Positions 61,944-64,000 of a DNA stretch of 64,000 nucleotides are shown here, piece after piece. The notes under the pieces were generated by a model. It was not told where the DNA came from, did not search any database, and saw nothing but the letters and a program-made list of their open reading frames with translations. Position 1 is the first letter of the stretch, and each line of letters opens with the position of its first letter. The translations under genes and the position numbers were made by a program. Origin of the DNA: Nemopilema nomurai. Its lineage: Eukaryota; Cnidaria; Scyphozoa; Rhizostomeae; Rhizostomatidae. The stretch lies in contig ML133420.1 in the NCBI GenBank assembly GCA_003864495.1, positions 751,915 through 815,914 of the forward strand, written 5' to 3'.

Positions 61944-64000
61944 GCTTAGAAGATACCTATGCCAAATACAGTGCCCTGGTAATTCCGTTGATGGATGCGC
62001 TATTTTGCAACTACTATTTCGCTGCTGTGTTTTCGCTTCGAATCGTAGCTCTTTATCAGCGAATCACCCGAACGGCTGCTCCTTTGTCACCGGTTGATGG
62101 TCGCTCAAGCATAGGCAAGTCTCCGGTAGCTGCAAGATGTTAGCCTATTTGATGACAATCCAGATATGATCGCCGCTAGACGTCCTCTGATTGGCTGGTT
62201 CGAAAACGATACACTCCGCTTTCTCATGTATTGTTTTAAGATCAGCTTGAACGAGTATAAAAGACTGTTACGGACAGACTTCACCTTTGCATTGAATAAG
62301 CAATTCGTATTGTCACGACTCTTTAAAACGTTACCCGTACCGATTCAGTAACACGGAGCCTTGCTTTCCGCAACAGACGCGAGACAAAACGATAGTGAAT
62401 TGGAGACAATACAAGCAGGGGGTATGGAATATTGAAAGGAAATCTCGCACGGGAAATATGGGTTTAGCGCATGTTTTCAGGTTATCGGTAAAAAACCAAA
62501 CCAAGGTGATACGCTCAACAAAATAAACATAAGAAAATGAGTCAAAGCCAGCGGCTGATGTTAAAACTTGATGAATTCTCCAGTGGAAACATCTCTTGCA
62601 AAGAATTAGTGGCAAAAACGTTAAGGAGTTTTTTCTATAATTTGGGTTCAACTGCTCAAAAAAATAAACAAAAATAAACCTTATATAACTTAAATCATAG
62701 TGCATACACTTAAACTTCTGTTCTGGGCTTACGAATTCGAAAATTTCCTATGATGTGAGGAGGTACCCGTAAGCCAGTTATAAGCTATCTAGGTGATATC
62801 TACCCAGTATCAAAAACTATCCTTCAACTCAAATTCCCTTTAATGGAAAATTTTTGAGGTTATTACGTTGCAATGTTAAAAGGAGCTTTAATGTAGAGAA
62901 GCATTACCTGTCGGTCAAAGAGATGCATCTAGATCGATGCCTAACGATGTTGAAAGCCTATTTCTTTTGACGAACATCAAGTATATTAGTTTGTTGTGAT
63001 TAGCATATCGTACAGCAAGATCGAAAGTGATTTTTTAATTGAATGTTATCTAAACGTTGAATCAATCACAATTTGCTTTGCTATATTCCATCTTATGCTA
63101 GTTTATGTAAATAAATCGATATCTCTAGCTGTCTCTTTTAAACTAATGTCTCAAGAAGAATACGAGGGCTATAACAAAAAGTATTACATGCTGATGACAA
63201 ATGTTTCATTAAATCTTTGAAAGGGCAAGACTAAACATTTTTCATACTTTTCATAAGGCTGTGTTTCTGATTAAAGCATTGCTTTTGTTTTGTTTTCTAA
63301 TAAGTGAATGTGCAATGCAGTATAGCACATTAGCCTATGTTCTAGCAAGGGAATCGTTGCGCAAATAGGTTTAAAAATTAACGAGGGAAAGAACCAACAA
63401 AAGAGGACCTATAGTTTACTGCGGCTTCTGAGATTAAGCTTGGCCAAAGAGGCGCAGAAGGGAATGTTGGAGTGGCAGAAGGGCCTCAAATTTTATTCTT
63501 AAGCAATATGTAGACGGGTTCAACATTCTTGCTTGAAATGTTCGTGCCATTATGCAACGTAATTCGTTTGCCACATGCAGCTACGTGTAAATATTATGGA
63601 ATATCGATTTAGTAGACAGGACACGCTAACAAACATGGCCTTTAAAGCATCAGGTCTGAACTTATTCAATTAGACGTTTAACAAAGCTACTCAGTCATAG
63701 TTAGACCTGAGAAGATTTTCCGCTGATAGCCCAAAAATTCCTCTTCTGTCATTTTAGAGACAGTTATGGAGAAGTTTCTTGATATGGATCAAGACCTTGG
63801 TGTGTAGCAGCCAAACTTTTAGTTTCGCCACTTACTCATGTGTGAACTCAAACCTTCTTCATCCTTTTGCAATGCTTTGCTGTTCTATATCAAAGCAGCA
63901 TAAACGAAGTGAAATATACTTCTAAATTCCGTTTATACACAGATTGCGAGCACATAAGTAAAGGCAGCATGCGTCACGCGATAAAGCCACAATCAAGTTT
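61944..64000. other. Upstream region of the GATA gene
   Basis: It should contain the GATA promoter and 5' UTR. No clear TATA box is seen in - orientation. TATAAAAG at 62257-62264 is in + orientation, pointing away from GATA, with no recognisable gene after it. Nothing else is supported up to the window end. Confidence 0.35.

Noticed and set aside
62257..62264. TATAAAAG as the GATA promoter
   Set aside because: It is in the opposite orientation to the GATA gene, and no gene follows it on the + strand.

Overview
This window is nuclear DNA of a multicellular animal, most likely a cnidarian and probably an anthozoan. It is AT-rich. Several genes are split by introns with ordinary GT/AG borders. 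It carries a cluster of intronless class A GPCR genes, a single-finger GATA factor and an ankyrin-DHHC acyltransferase. There is no bacterial operon structure, no rRNA or tRNA gene, no CRISPR array, and no transposase or reverse transcriptase reading frame that I can recognise. The cnidarian assignment is inference; intronless receptor arrays of this kind are common in that phylum. Exon borders were called by eye from splice signals, frame and phase, so first and last exons are often missing.

Left end, 1-8.2 kb, + strand: one multi-exon gene that I do not recognise. Ten consecutive exons agree in phase and encode about 829 residues, including a large low-similarity first exon (1041-2562) and a degenerate EF-hand-like loop near 6.1 kb.

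Middle, 10.5-29.1 kb, - strand: five intact single-exon rhodopsin-like GPCRs (10582-11499, 15079-16077, 18195-19196, 22143-23087, 28166-29095). All point the same way and all share one template: a Cys-x-(S/T)-x-(Y/F)-x-T-E motif just before TM1, a (V/I)-S-C-x-x-E motif before TM3, no cysteine in extracellular loop 2, and an altered NPxxY. A sixth copy survives only as a TM1-TM2 relic with a stop codon at 21303-21495. Tandem satellites lie between the genes. At 25.8-26.3 kb, three diverged copies of a coding-like unit sit in tandem.

Right of centre, 34.3-41.9 kb, + strand: an ankyrin-repeat DHHC palmitoyltransferase assembled from nine phase-matched exons down to its stop codon and a poly(A) signal. 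The N-terminal exon or exons were not found. A short serine/threonine-rich C-terminal tail of an unknown + strand gene ends at 48111.

Right end, 54.2-61.9 kb, - strand: a complete four-exon GATA factor of 297 residues with one zinc finger of the C-finger type. The rest is intergenic or intronic sequence with scattered short tandem repeats and one MITE-like element.
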